Origin: Methanobacterium sp964452085
GTDB taxonomy: Archaea > Methanobacteriota > Methanobacteria > Methanobacteriales > Methanobacteriaceae
Reading direction: 5' to 3'
NCBI GenBank assembly: GCA_964452085.1
Contig: CAYVKL010000005.1
Location: 1 to 64,000, forward strand
DNA length: 64,000 nt
In this document: positions 49,623 to 59,112 of the stretch, piece after piece
How the letters are laid out: each line of letters starts with the position of its first letter
How positions within the stretch are numbered: the stretch's first letter is position 1
Translations under genes and position numbers: made by a program
Notes under the pieces: model-generated
Database searches by the model: none
What the model was told of the DNA's origin: nothing
The model's input: only the letters and a program-made list of their open reading frames with translations

Positions 49623-50303
49623 TTATTTTTCAGTTAGGATGGCTTCTTCAATAACTAAATAACCACTATCCACATCCCAAATCTTTTCAGCTTTTAAAAT
49701 ATTGAGCTTCTTTTTGAATAATGGCCCATTAAGAGATAATGTTTCAGCTTCCCCTCCTTCAAAAGCCATGTGAAGACCATATTTTTCATGCAGAACTTTT
49801 AACTCGTCCAATAGGTCTTTATCAATTATTCTACCCAGCCATGATTTATCAAGACCTTCTGCAGCTACACTGGTAATCATAACTTCAAATCCAAGGTCAA
49901 TAACCTCATGCATATATTCCTCAGGATCCCTATGCCAGAGTGGTGCTAGTGATTCTAATCCAATTTCATAGCATAAATCATCAATACGAGATTTTTGGTA
50001 TTTTGAAGCTATTGCACCGGTGAATACTGCCTCGATACCATTATCTTTAAGTTGATTAAGTGTTACCTTAAGATCTTTTAATTCTTCTTCCTTCTTACCA
50101 AGGGTTTTTGCCTGTATAAGTGGTATTTCCATGGCCTTAGAAAGGTAATTAGTGAGATGAATGTTGGGAACATGGAACATATAAGAGTGGGGATTCACTG
50201 AGTGCATGGAAACAAGATATTCAACTTCCCATCCATCCATCATTGCATAGTAAACAGCCATAGTGCTGTCTTTACCACCAGAAAAAAGTACTGCTGCTTT
50301 CAT
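49623..50303 (-). CDS. Dph6-like diphthine--ammonia ligase / PP-loop ATPase
   Basis: A 226-residue N-type ATP pyrophosphatase: VLFSGGKDSTMAVYYAM, then FTGAIASKYQKSRIDDLCYE, LAPLWHRDPEEYMHEV and FEGGEAETLSLNGP, all conserved in the DUF71/Dph6 family. It probably amidates diphthine on elongation factor 2. A single-gene unit. Confidence 0.9.
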   Translation of the reverse strand: MKAAVLFSGGKDSTMAVYYAMMDGWEVEYLVSMHSVNPHSYMFHVPNIHLTNYLSKAMEIPLIQAKTLGKKEEELKDLKVTLNQLKDNGIEAVFTGAIASKYQKSRIDDLCYEIGLESLAPLWHRDPEEYMHEVIDLGFEVMITSVAAEGLDKSWLGRIIDKDLLDELKVLHEKYGLHMAFEGGEAETLSLNGPLFKKKLNILKAEKIWDVDSGYLVIEEAILTEK

Positions 50304-50352
50304 ATCATCATTCCAAATATAAATTTATTATAACTGAAATAAAAAAAAGGAT

Positions 50353-51168
50353 CTAATCATCTTTTTTATTCTTTCTATTAATTATTCCATTCTTAAGACC
50401 CTTTAAGCCCCTAAAAATAGTATCTATGAACATTCCAAGGAGACCTACAATCACTCCCAGAAATCCGCAGAATAATATAATGTTATTTTTTGATGGGAGG
50501 GTGTTTTTCATGATTTGGATTTCTTTCTCAATGGGCCCACTGATGTCAGTTACCACCACTTCACCCTGGGGAAGTTGTTTAACTACTTCATCAACCTTTG
50601 AGGCATCCACGGTAACTTTAACCTGAACAATACTAAACTTAATGTCAACACCACTTACTAAAACCATCCAGCTTTTCAGTTTCTTAATGACATCTGTAGG
50701 GTCACTGCCAGGTTTGATTTGGACCATCATGGTATCTGTGGCAATAACTTTGCCAGAGGTTATATTGCTGTTGGCAGTTGTCATACGCGTTTCAAGACTA
50801 TTCTTCCAAGTGTTACTTATGGGAGTTGTTTTAACGGTTATTTCTCCACTTTCAACACTCAAAACTCCCGGAATTTTTTTAACATCTTCGATAGCTTGAT
50901 TTACGTTGCTATCAGTTGATATGTTAATGGTTATGATTTCTTGCTGGTTGCTGGTGGAAATGTAAAGACCACGAGTCATATCAGGAAGATCATCGTATAC
51001 TGGTGCAATGAAGAAAGCACCACCGATTATACCCACAATAAATCCTAAACAAATGACAAATAAAAAATTCTTTTTACCAATTAGTGGTGTTAAAAGTGCA
51101 GTGGAAAATACAAAAGCCATAAGGAGGAAAAATAGGATGATCATTACAATAACAAATAAGGTTTCCAT
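50353..51168 (-). CDS. Two-domain membrane protein, unknown function
   Basis: A 271-residue protein with two helices near the N-terminus (residues ~3-27, 34-55), an external domain of about 165 residues and a helix near the C-terminus (~230-255) followed by a basic tail (RGLKGLKNGIINRKNKKDD). The external part seems to hold two similar alpha/beta units (NVNQAIEDVKKIPGVLSVES and SDPTDVIKKLKSWMVLVSGV), resembling ferredoxin-like folds of permease-associated domains. No family recognised. Confidence 0.7.
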   Translation of the reverse strand: METLFVIVMIILFFLLMAFVFSTALLTPLIGKKNFLFVICLGFIVGIIGGAFFIAPVYDDLPDMTRGLYISTSNQQEIITINISTDSNVNQAIEDVKKIPGVLSVESGEITVKTTPISNTWKNSLETRMTTANSNITSGKVIATDTMMVQIKPGSDPTDVIKKLKSWMVLVSGVDIKFSIVQVKVTVDASKVDEVVKQLPQGEVVVTDISGPIEKEIQIMKNTLPSKNNIILFCGFLGVIVGLLGMFIDTIFRGLKGLKNGIINRKNKKDD

Positions 51169-51292
51169 GGTTACATCTCTGGTGGGTCAATAGATCAAAT
51201 ATTGGGTATATTGTTGTTGATTTCAAAAGCTTTTTGACAAAAATGTTTTATTTTACTAGAAATACTTTTAATTAAAGTATAGAAAATTTTTA

Positions 51293-51718
51293 TCAAGTTG
51301 TATTCACTACTTTTCCTGTATTTACATCCACATATACTGTTTTAGAAGGTTGGCCAAATTTAGACAAAGGGACAATCCATACAGCAACTGTTGTTTGATT
51401 AAGAACGATAGTCCCCTGAATTGGTTCCGATGCAGTATATCCTGGATTTTGACCCATAGCAATGCTCTTAGCCTGTGCAGCCGAAATTAAGAAATGATTG
51501 CTACTGTTATTAGATGAGTTTGTAGTATTGGTAGAATTGTTAGAAACAACAGGAGATGGAGTGACTGGTGCATTAGATGGCTGTGAAGTTTGATTAGGAA
51601 ACGTTTCTGTTGTTTTAGCCTGAAATGGATTATATGCATATGCAACTAGCATAAAAACAACAACAGCAACTACAATTAACGCTTTTTTCTCCCAACCATC
51701 ACCTAAATCTATGTCCAT
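51293..51718 (-). CDS. Membrane-anchored PepSY-domain protein
   Basis: A 141-residue protein: an N-terminal helix (~14-28), a Ser/Thr/Asn-Pro-rich linker (~33-72) with many N-glycosylation sequons, and a PepSY-like domain (FLISAAQAKSIAMGQ to VYVDVNTGKVV). PepSY domains often inhibit proteases or act in the cell envelope. Last gene in the run of minus-strand pilin-like genes; the 77-base gap leaves co-transcription open. Confidence 0.78.
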   Translation of the reverse strand: MDIDLGDGWEKKALIVVAVVVFMLVAYAYNPFQAKTTETFPNQTSQPSNAPVTPSPVVSNNSTNTTNSSNNSSNHFLISAAQAKSIAMGQNPGYTASEPIQGTIVLNQTTVAVWIVPLSKFGQPSKTVYVDVNTGKVVNTT

Positions 51719-51795
51719 GATAATACCCTTTTAATAGTTATATTTTATAATTATATTGTTTTTTTATAGTTTTATAATATCTACTATAACCTATT

Positions 51796-52215
51796 TTAAG
51801 AAAATAGTATATTGCCATTTTGATTTCTAACGGTTATTATTTTATCGGTTGTGGTACTGGAGTTTATGGTAAAAGTACCAAGACTGGTTGGTATAACCTC
51901 AATACGAACCAATTTTCCCATATACCGAACATCTACTGAATCTGTAGAATTATTAATGGTGATGTTGGTCATGGGATTTGTTATGCCTCCAGGAATAGTT
52001 ACATTAGCTCTATAACCACTTCCCCCCACATAAACTGCATTAACAGTGGCAGCAATTTTTTCACCAAGACCTCTGGCTTTACCCATATCACCTGTTTGTA
52101 TCTGGTTCAATTCACCACCAACAAGTGAAAGCATAGCAGCAATAACCACCAGAATAATTAAGGATATGAATAATAATTCTGCACTTGCCTGTCCTTTTTT
52201 ATCTAAACCCACCAT
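51796..52215 (-). CDS. Class III signal peptide pilin-like protein
   Basis: A 139-residue protein starting MVGLDKKGQASAELLFISLI, with the KGQxSxE prepilin cleavage motif and hydrophobic helix, then a ~95-residue beta-rich domain with several NxT/S sequons. The start is ATG 52215 or GTG 52212; AGGGTGA is close to both, and a longer GTG at 52221 is part of the ribosome site. Probable substrate of the prepilin peptidase at 45.0 kb. Confidence 0.83.
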   Translation of the reverse strand: MVGLDKKGQASAELLFISLIILVVIAAMLSLVGGELNQIQTGDMGKARGLGEKIAATVNAVYVGGSGYRANVTIPGGITNPMTNITINNSTDSVDVRYMGKLVRIEVIPTSLGTFTINSSTTTDKIITVRNQNGNILFS

Positions 52216-52282
52216 TTTCACCCTTAACTAATATCCTATTTATGGAAATATTTGACTAAATTCATTATGGAGTAATCTTATA

Positions 52283-53377
52283 TTAATTAATATCGTCGGG
52301 ATAATTATTCGCCAGACCAAAGTACGTTTTATAATACGCTGATAGATAAAAAACACTACCTAAAGGGTCACGGAATGTAACTATATTACTGCCTTTTCCT
52401 AATGTTATATTAGTACCAACCACTGGAGGGACTGCGAAATAGTCTACATCAACTGCACATATTTTTGCATTTTGATGAACGTCTTTAATTGGATCTCCAA
52501 CAATAAATGTGCTCATACGGGTTGTATTACTCTCCCCACTGATTTGTCCTCCCTGCAATCTTTCAAAATAATTGAGACCTTTAGGATTGGGGAAATACTG
52601 GGGTAAAGCTGAGATATTTTGAGGATTACCAGTTCCATTTAAACAATCCCATAAGTAATTAATTTTTATTTGATTTACGGAAACAGTATCATCAAAATGA
52701 TAATCAGGAACACCAAGATAGTTTACATCATAATGCTCATATTCATATATGGCATTTCTCTGTCTGAATTTGGAATTTAGCCATATATATGGATCTTCTA
52801 TACCAATAAGGGGAACATATGCCCTTATTTCAGGTAATGTCCCTTCATAAACCTGATTATTCTGAACTACTTTTATTGGAATACCTGATCTCACAATTAC
52901 ATAGTAACCAAAAGGATCACCTTTTCCAGAGGAATCAATTTGAGTAACATTTATATCAGTTTCATTGAATGTGTCGTTATATGTTGTATTAGCAAGATTA
53001 GGAGGTATAAAAACATTGTTGATATAGATCGTTCTACCTGTTTCAGCTGATAGTTTACTAGTAGCATCAACAACATGTTTACTAAGCTGAGATGCTACTA
53101 TCCTCCTCACATCCCTTTTACTATCCGCTAAGAATAACTGTCTGTCAATAACAGTACGACTAACATTATATGATGCCCAACGCCCTGAATCAACAGCACC
53201 ATATTTTATAGACGCATAAACAACTGAAACAGTGCCCCCAGTCACGTCACTACCTATGGTAACTGTAGAAAATTGATTAACTTCATTAACAATATCTCCA
53301 AAGGCTACAGCAAAGATTATCACTGGAATCATTAGCAGAAATAATACTGGAGTAATGGTATAACCCTTTTCGTCCAT
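52283..53377 (-). CDS. Pilin-like secreted protein with MDEKGY start
   Basis: A 364-residue protein. MDEKGYTITPVLFLLMIPVI has the layout of a class III signal peptide, but with Tyr where Gln follows Lys-Gly in typical archaeal prepilins. The remaining ~330 residues are extracellular, with sequons and aromatic-rich stretches (DPYIWLNSKFRQRNAIYEYE). It starts 13 bases after the larger gene upstream, so they share an operon. Likely a minor pilin or surface adhesin; no known domain identified. Confidence 0.75.
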   Translation of the reverse strand: MDEKGYTITPVLFLLMIPVIIFAVAFGDIVNEVNQFSTVTIGSDVTGGTVSVVYASIKYGAVDSGRWASYNVSRTVIDRQLFLADSKRDVRRIVASQLSKHVVDATSKLSAETGRTIYINNVFIPPNLANTTYNDTFNETDINVTQIDSSGKGDPFGYYVIVRSGIPIKVVQNNQVYEGTLPEIRAYVPLIGIEDPYIWLNSKFRQRNAIYEYEHYDVNYLGVPDYHFDDTVSVNQIKINYLWDCLNGTGNPQNISALPQYFPNPKGLNYFERLQGGQISGESNTTRMSTFIVGDPIKDVHQNAKICAVDVDYFAVPPVVGTNITLGKGSNIVTFRDPLGSVFYLSAYYKTYFGLANNYPDDIN

Positions 53378-53389
53378 TTTATCAAATTC

Positions 53390-55498
53390 CTATTGTTTCC
53401 ATAATTCTAACCGTACTGGAACCGAATTGGGAAGGTTTCCAGCAAATAAAGCAGAAGTGCGTATGGCTGCATCTTGTACTCCGGGATGTAGTCGTTTAAG
53501 CTCCCCCGTAGCATTAAGCATGGCTTCTTGAGGAGTACTTCCCATTCCTGCAGACCATTCATTCAATATCTGTGGGTTGACTACCACAATCCGGGTACCT
53601 GAAAACATGGCAGCATTGGCATCCCAATCCCCTGACTCCCAAGCATTGGTAGGGCCGGTGACTGTTACTCTTAAAGCGTAATTTCCAGGTCTAATCGTGT
53701 AATTTGTTGCAGTAGAATTGGAATATGTAATTTTGAAGAAACCTTTCTGAGCATCTATTGATGCTAAATCAAGAGAGAATGGTACTGGACCATTGTATAA
53801 CTCCTGACCAGTATCAGCGTAACGAACACGAATGTTTCTGGTGTTGAGTCCTGTGCCTACAAATAACATTGCTTTCTGACTGTCACTTGTAAGTACAAAG
53901 TTGTTAGTCTGCTCTTCAACGTTATTATTAGATTGATGGCTGTTAAATGGGTATGTATCCCATTTTACCTTGTATTCACTGGTGGAAAGCATGGTGAAAC
54001 AGTTTTCCAATCCCACTAAGTCGTAGTCACTGGAGGGTACGTCGTCCCAGACTGTTATTCGTACCTTGTTGTTTGCACCCTGCCTTAATTCATCTCCTAT
54101 GTAAATGATTCCAGGAATATTACCATAACCATCTGCACGAGCACTATAATCATTTCCATCTACATCAAATGAACAAAATACAGTTCTCCAATTGTTAGAT
54201 GCACTATCCCATACCTCTACCAAAGCACTGTCAACTGCACCCCAAGCATTAACCACTACATACGAATCCAGAATATTTTGATTGGAGGGTACAGTAATAT
54301 CCTGCACTACACTCACTGCAGAACCATCAGCAGTACCACCAACTCCCGGAACGTCATGTATTACAAAGGGAATGCCATCGGAAAATGCATGGTTATGATC
54401 AATCATATCATCCCAATCAATTTCCCTTAAAGTGTTAAGGTTGGTAACCTGACCATTATCAAGGTTATATATTCTACCATAACCAGTTCCATTTCCCAAT
54501 TCAGTTTCATAGGGGACTGCTAATCCCGCAGCATCTTGGAAATAGTACGGGGCTGTGGTTACGTTAATAGGAACCGTGATATTGGTTGTATAATTGGCAA
54601 TTATGGAAAACCATGGCATGTTATAATTATAATTAGAATCTGTAACGAAATTGACATAGAAATTATTTACACCGGTTGTTAGGGAAGAGACAGGTATATT
54701 TCCCTGATAATTATACATACGTTCAATAGAACTTACTCTTTGATTTAAGAAGGTGTACTGATTAGAGTTAGCCACAAGTGCAGGTCTACCGTTTACAATA
54801 GTGTTTGTACCAAAGGATGGATTTAATCGGGGATTAGCATACCTATTAACACTTGAAGAACCCTGTAAATAGGTAGCACCTCTAATAGTAGACCCCGCAG
54901 GTATGGCAAAGTTAATAGGCCCTGCTACACTACCACTACCCCAATAAGGATAAGATCTTAAGTTACCTGACTGACTCCATGGATAAAAGTTGGTTAACCA
55001 ATTGTGGAAATTCCAAACAGTAGAAGTAATATTTATGGGCTTTTGGGTGAATTCAACAGGCTCTGATTTATACCATGCACGCCCCCACCACCCTTCTTTT
55101 GGTCCAGAAATAACCCTAACGCGGGTTACAACATCGGTACTGTATGTTGGTGTTCCAACTGCACCAACATTATCCACAGAAACAGATGTGCCGGGATTAA
55201 TGGTCAATCTGTAACCGATTCCATTGGGAATCAAAGTCCGTATAGACTCATTCATCCTCTGCTGTGCATTATAAGTTGCATTGGTGGAGTTGTTGGCGTA
55301 AATAACAGAAGCATCACGTAAAGTACCATCCTGTTCCATTACCTGAAGTGCACTATCAGCAAGTGCCTCCAGGTGCTGATGTTCCTGTCCCATGTACATT
55401 GGAAGCATAGTATAACTTACCACTGTTACAGTTAACACTATAATCACTACCAAAGCCAGTGTAGCGTCAGCAGTGAATATAAAACCTTTTTCGTCCAT
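53390..55498 (-). CDS. Large pilin-like surface protein with MDEKGF start
   Basis: About 702 residues. ATG 55498 has GTGAT at correct spacing and gives MDEKGFIFTADATLALVVII, parallel to the next gene's MDEKGY; the frame is open to 55516. After the single N-terminal helix comes a large extracellular part rich in Asn, Tyr, Ser and sequons, including beta-sandwich-like repeats (YAPFS-poor, e.g. NYALRVTVTGPTNAWESGDW). It is probably a tip adhesin or minor pilin. Four bases after the stop codon of the 309-residue gene begins its ribosome-site region. Confidence 0.75.
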   Translation of the reverse strand: MDEKGFIFTADATLALVVIIVLTVTVVSYTMLPMYMGQEHQHLEALADSALQVMEQDGTLRDASVIYANNSTNATYNAQQRMNESIRTLIPNGIGYRLTINPGTSVSVDNVGAVGTPTYSTDVVTRVRVISGPKEGWWGRAWYKSEPVEFTQKPINITSTVWNFHNWLTNFYPWSQSGNLRSYPYWGSGSVAGPINFAIPAGSTIRGATYLQGSSSVNRYANPRLNPSFGTNTIVNGRPALVANSNQYTFLNQRVSSIERMYNYQGNIPVSSLTTGVNNFYVNFVTDSNYNYNMPWFSIIANYTTNITVPINVTTAPYYFQDAAGLAVPYETELGNGTGYGRIYNLDNGQVTNLNTLREIDWDDMIDHNHAFSDGIPFVIHDVPGVGGTADGSAVSVVQDITVPSNQNILDSYVVVNAWGAVDSALVEVWDSASNNWRTVFCSFDVDGNDYSARADGYGNIPGIIYIGDELRQGANNKVRITVWDDVPSSDYDLVGLENCFTMLSTSEYKVKWDTYPFNSHQSNNNVEEQTNNFVLTSDSQKAMLFVGTGLNTRNIRVRYADTGQELYNGPVPFSLDLASIDAQKGFFKITYSNSTATNYTIRPGNYALRVTVTGPTNAWESGDWDANAAMFSGTRIVVVNPQILNEWSAGMGSTPQEAMLNATGELKRLHPGVQDAAIRTSALFAGNLPNSVPVRLELWKQ

Positions 55499-55503
55499 GC
55501 TTA

Positions 55504-56433
55504 TCACTTGGTCCATGCATAAAATTGGAATAAATATCTCTGTGCCCTAATACTATCATAGGTAATAATATTCTGAGGGGTTCCTTTGGGAACTTGTATA
55601 ACATAAGCATCCATGTCCCCGCCACTGGCAACTTTCTTCAACATAAATGAGTTAAATTGAAATGCAGTTTGATTTTGCAAAATATTTGCAGGAATTGGAA
55701 ATGTCCAGTTGGTATACTTATCATGACCCTTAAAATCATTTTCATTCATTACCTGGACACCATTAATCCATACAGATGTAGAAGTTACACCCCGGTCAAT
55801 AATAAGAACATAATAGTCATATGTTAGAAGATAATCTTTATTGGTGGGAAATGGGTCTCTAGCTGTCCAGTCCTCAGGTTTCCCTTGATCATGAGTTGCT
55901 CCCTTAATATCACTTACAATTTCAAAAGCACCATAAAGAACATCTCTTTGTACAGTTACCACATCTTTTGCATTTTCTTTACTGGTCCCATTACTGGTGG
56001 TCATGTTCCAAATAATTGTTTGTGGGGATTGTATTGATGAGATAATAATTGAAAATCCATATTGATCGCCAATAATAGATTGTACAGATTGGGGTCCAGT
56101 AGCATTCATTTTACCAAGTTTTTGGGGAGATATGACATATTCTTTCGGTTTAAGATTAACTGGATCATACTTTGCCAGGCCAACAACCTTTATCTGAGAA
56201 GTGTTAAGAGTTTCCCAGTTATAGGGATCTCCTGATGTTTTCAAAAGATTGTTAACCGTATCAGCAGAAACTCGTTCTAAAGAACTCCTGTAAATGGTAT
56301 CCTGAGAATCATACATAATATTACCCATATTTGCTGCAATTAACCCCATGGCAATTGTAAGTGGAATTAGGGCAAGTAATAAGTCAAAGGATAATGCATA
56401 CCCTCCAGAATCACCTTTTAATTTTCTCAGCAT
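55504..56433 (-). CDS. Pilin-like membrane-anchored surface protein
   Basis: About 309 residues. MLRKLKGDSGGYALSFDLLL is followed by a hydrophobic helix and an external domain of ~260 residues. The basic head and Gly-Gly before the helix suggest prepilin-type processing, without the KGQ motif. GGAGATG fits ATG 56433; TTG 56445 is an alternative. First gene of the minus-strand surface operon; 229 AT-rich bases separate it from the divergent pilin gene at 56675. Confidence 0.75.
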   Translation of the reverse strand: MLRKLKGDSGGYALSFDLLLALIPLTIAMGLIAANMGNIMYDSQDTIYRSSLERVSADTVNNLLKTSGDPYNWETLNTSQIKVVGLAKYDPVNLKPKEYVISPQKLGKMNATGPQSVQSIIGDQYGFSIIISSIQSPQTIIWNMTTSNGTSKENAKDVVTVQRDVLYGAFEIVSDIKGATHDQGKPEDWTARDPFPTNKDYLLTYDYYVLIIDRGVTSTSVWINGVQVMNENDFKGHDKYTNWTFPIPANILQNQTAFQFNSFMLKKVASGGDMDAYVIQVPKGTPQNIITYDSIRAQRYLFQFYAWTK

Positions 56434-56674
56434 CGCCATCTCCAAAGTATTAAATACTACTTAAGCATCTTTATTGACTTATAATTATTAATACTTATGA
56501 GTTTAATGATGTATATAACTTTGGAATTATTACTTTATTCATTTAAATTAATATAAATGCGATTTAACCTTAAACAATAATAATAAGTTTTAGATATATA
56601 TAATATATAAAAAATTAATATTTATAAAAGATTATAAATAACTTGATTTAACATCGGAAAGGAAAATGGTTTAA

Positions 56675-57079
56675 ATGGATAGCAAAGGACAGATATCAGT
56701 AGAATTTATACTATTTTTGGCTTTTGTCTTAGTTATAGTCCTTGCACTTGGATATTACCTAAGTGATCAAAACGAACAGAACAACATTGCTACTGCAACC
56801 AAGTTAGGGGCAGTTAATGCCACAACTTACATGGTAACCACAACCCCGGGAATGTTACCAGTACAGGTTAACTCAATCCAGACCAATGGAAGCCAAAATA
56901 TAACTATAATCATTAATCTATCATACACTTCAACCCAAATTAAAAACAGTACACTTACTGGAGTTTACAATGCCCTAACTTCACAGGGATATGTCCCCCA
57001 GAAAACTATAGTATCCAATAACATTCAAAACCTGACCGTCAATACCACCAGACATATATATAAAATCTCGGTTGCATGA
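56675..57079 (+). CDS. Class III signal peptide pilin-like protein
   Basis: A 134-residue protein: MDSKGQISVEFILFLAFVLV contains the KGQxSxE prepilin motif and assembly helix. The rest is Thr/Asn-rich with several sequons (NITIIINLSYT, NLTVNTTRH). Divergent from the minus-strand surface operon, so their promoters share the 56446-56674 gap. A likely pilus subunit. Confidence 0.83.
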   Translation: MDSKGQISVEFILFLAFVLVIVLALGYYLSDQNEQNNIATATKLGAVNATTYMVTTTPGMLPVQVNSIQTNGSQNITIIINLSYTSTQIKNSTLTGVYNALTSQGYVPQKTIVSNNIQNLTVNTTRHIYKISVA

Positions 57080-57204
57080 TATAACAAATTAATAAATAAT
57101 AGATGATAGTCTTTAAAACTGTTATCAATAAGATATAACAATTCAACTAATAATCTTTTAATCATAACCATTATCAAGAAGTAATAAAAATGTTAGGGGA
57201 TAAA

Positions 57205-57438
57205 ATGGAAGAAGATATTAAAGAAGATATTAAAATTAACAAACCAAGAAGTACCAAACCCAAAAAAAAGAGAAATATCAATAAATGGGGACTCATTATC
57301 AGTTTATGTTTTATTGCAATAGGTTTAGTATGGTATGGTTATAACCTCGGAATCATCCCCCTTACATTCCTCCAGGAACAGGCAGGACCCATTGTGTTGG
57401 TAATAATAGGAATTCTAATTCTCATTAAATCTTTTTAA
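57205..57438 (+). CDS. Small two-helix membrane protein
   Basis: A 77-residue protein with a very charged N-terminal half (IKEDIKINKPRSTKPKKKRN) and two helices (WGLIISLCFIAIGLVWYGYN; GPIVLVIIGILILI). It resembles the small LiaF/DUF5668-type membrane proteins, but no firm family is claimed. AGGGGAT upstream supports ATG 57205; ATG 57190 would add five residues. Confidence 0.65.
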   Translation: MEEDIKEDIKINKPRSTKPKKKRNINKWGLIISLCFIAIGLVWYGYNLGIIPLTFLQEQAGPIVLVIIGILILIKSF

Positions 57439-57527
57439 TATTATGATCGCATTCTAAAAGTGAACAAACAGATTATCCTTTGTTTTTGTTTAATTTAATT
57501 TTATGAATTTTATTAGAGGTATATATT

Positions 57528-58556
57528 ATGAAAAAATTACTGGAAAAACTATCTAATGCATCAGGTGTATCAGGATTTGAAGATGAAGTCCGTAATATAA
57601 TGATGGAAGAACTAAAAGGACATGTGGATGATTTAGAAATTGATGAAATGGGCAATATTATTGCCCTAAAAAAAGGGAAACCTCATGGTAAAAAGGTAAT
57701 GTTAGCCGCACACATGGACGAAATTGGCCTAATGGTCCGTTATATAGATAAAAAAGGTTTCATAAAGTTCTCCAAGCTGGGCGGAATCAATGACCAGATG
57801 CTTCTCAACCAAGAAGTATACATTCATAGCAATGGCGAAAAAATACTGGGTGTGGTAGGAAGTAAACCACCACACAGAATGAAAGCTGCTGAGAAAAAAA
57901 AGCCAGTTGAATACGAAAACATGTTCATTGACATTGGCGCCTCCAGTAAGGAAGATGCTGAGAAATTTGTTAACGTCGGAGATCCCATTACCATTAAGCA
58001 GAAATTTGCTGAACTTAAAAATGATCTGGTCATGGGAAATGCCATGGATAACCGTGTGGGCTGTGCTATCCTCCTGGAAGTAATGAAACAAGCACAGAGC
58101 AATGCAACAATCTACGGGGTTGGAACAGTACAGGAAGAAGTAGGTCTTAAAGGTGCTAGAACTTCTGCCTACAAAATTAACCCTGACATGGCCCTGGCCC
58201 TGGATGTTACCATATCCGGTGACCACCCCGGTATGAAAGAGGAGGAAGCTCCAGCAAAGGCAGGCAAAGGCCCATGTATAATACTCACTGATGCCAGTGG
58301 ACGTGGAATAATTACCCACCCAAAGGTTAAAGAACTTCTAATGGAAGTGGCCCAGGAAGAAGAAATACCTTACCAAACAGAGGTCAGTGAAGGTGGCACC
58401 ACTGATGCTACAGCCATCCATCTAACCAGAGAAGGTATTCCTACCGGAGTGATTTCTCCACCTTCCCGATACATACATACACCAGTTAGTGTGGTAAACA
58501 TTCAGGATGTGGAAAATGCAGTTAAACTTATTTTAGCCGTGCTTAAAAAGATTTAA
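57528..58556 (+). CDS. M42 family metallo-aminopeptidase
   Basis: A 342-residue enzyme with all M42 metal-site segments: AAHMDEIGLMV, NAMDNRVGCAI, TVQEEVGLKGA and PPSRYIHTPVS. The N-terminal SNASGVSGFEDEVRNIM is standard. It forms large tetrahedral particles that trim peptides in the cytoplasm. The length is normal. Confidence 0.93.
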   Translation: MKKLLEKLSNASGVSGFEDEVRNIMMEELKGHVDDLEIDEMGNIIALKKGKPHGKKVMLAAHMDEIGLMVRYIDKKGFIKFSKLGGINDQMLLNQEVYIHSNGEKILGVVGSKPPHRMKAAEKKKPVEYENMFIDIGASSKEDAEKFVNVGDPITIKQKFAELKNDLVMGNAMDNRVGCAILLEVMKQAQSNATIYGVGTVQEEVGLKGARTSAYKINPDMALALDVTISGDHPGMKEEEAPAKAGKGPCIILTDASGRGIITHPKVKELLMEVAQEEEIPYQTEVSEGGTTDATAIHLTREGIPTGVISPPSRYIHTPVSVVNIQDVENAVKLILAVLKKI

Positions 58557-58568
58557 GCACATCATCTC

Positions 58569-58576
58569 TTTTTTTT
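58569..58576 (+). terminator. Oligo-T terminator
   Basis: Eight T residues 13 bases after the M42 peptidase stop. Confidence 0.55.
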
Positions 58577-58721
58577 AAAGAATTTTTTATGTAGTGTTAT
58601 TTTTTCAGGAAATATAACAACTTAAGGAAATATAACAAATAAATTAATATATAATCTGAAATTAAAAAGTAAATGAATAAAATCTAAAGAAATTAATAGT
58701 TATGTTTTTGAGGAGTTCCAA

Positions 58722-58931
58722 ATGAATAAGCCAATTGTGTTGATGATTATTATACTGCTAATTATTGGAGCAATTGCTGTAAATAAAATTTTAAGCCCTA
58801 CTGATAAGACTAATCCACAAGTAAGCCAACAAGGAACAACCAATCCAACTATAAACACCAACTCGACCCCCCAAACTAATGACAACAAAAGCCCCAATAT
58901 TCCTGCTAAAACCGATGTTTTACAAAAATAG
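58722..58931 (+). CDS. Small single-helix secreted or anchored protein
   Basis: A 69-residue protein: an N-terminal helix (PIVLMIIILLIIGAIAVNKI) then a Thr/Asn/Pro/Gln-rich unstructured tail, probably extracellular. A clear GAGGAG ribosome site supports it as a real gene. No function recognised; it could be a degraded or minimal surface protein. Confidence 0.65.
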   Translation: MNKPIVLMIIILLIIGAIAVNKILSPTDKTNPQVSQQGTTNPTINTNSTPQTNDNKSPNIPAKTDVLQK

Positions 58932-59112
58932 GATATGATTATAATTTTTGGAGATGTTATTTTTTGACTGTATTAAATTTTGAATATAAAATATTATTAT
59001 TAATGTAATGAATATTCTAAACAATCCCAAAAAAAAATCTTATTTAATTCTCAAATAAACTTTCCTTTTGCTTAGAATCAAAACAAAGCTTAGATACTAT
59101 TTAAAAAATGAT

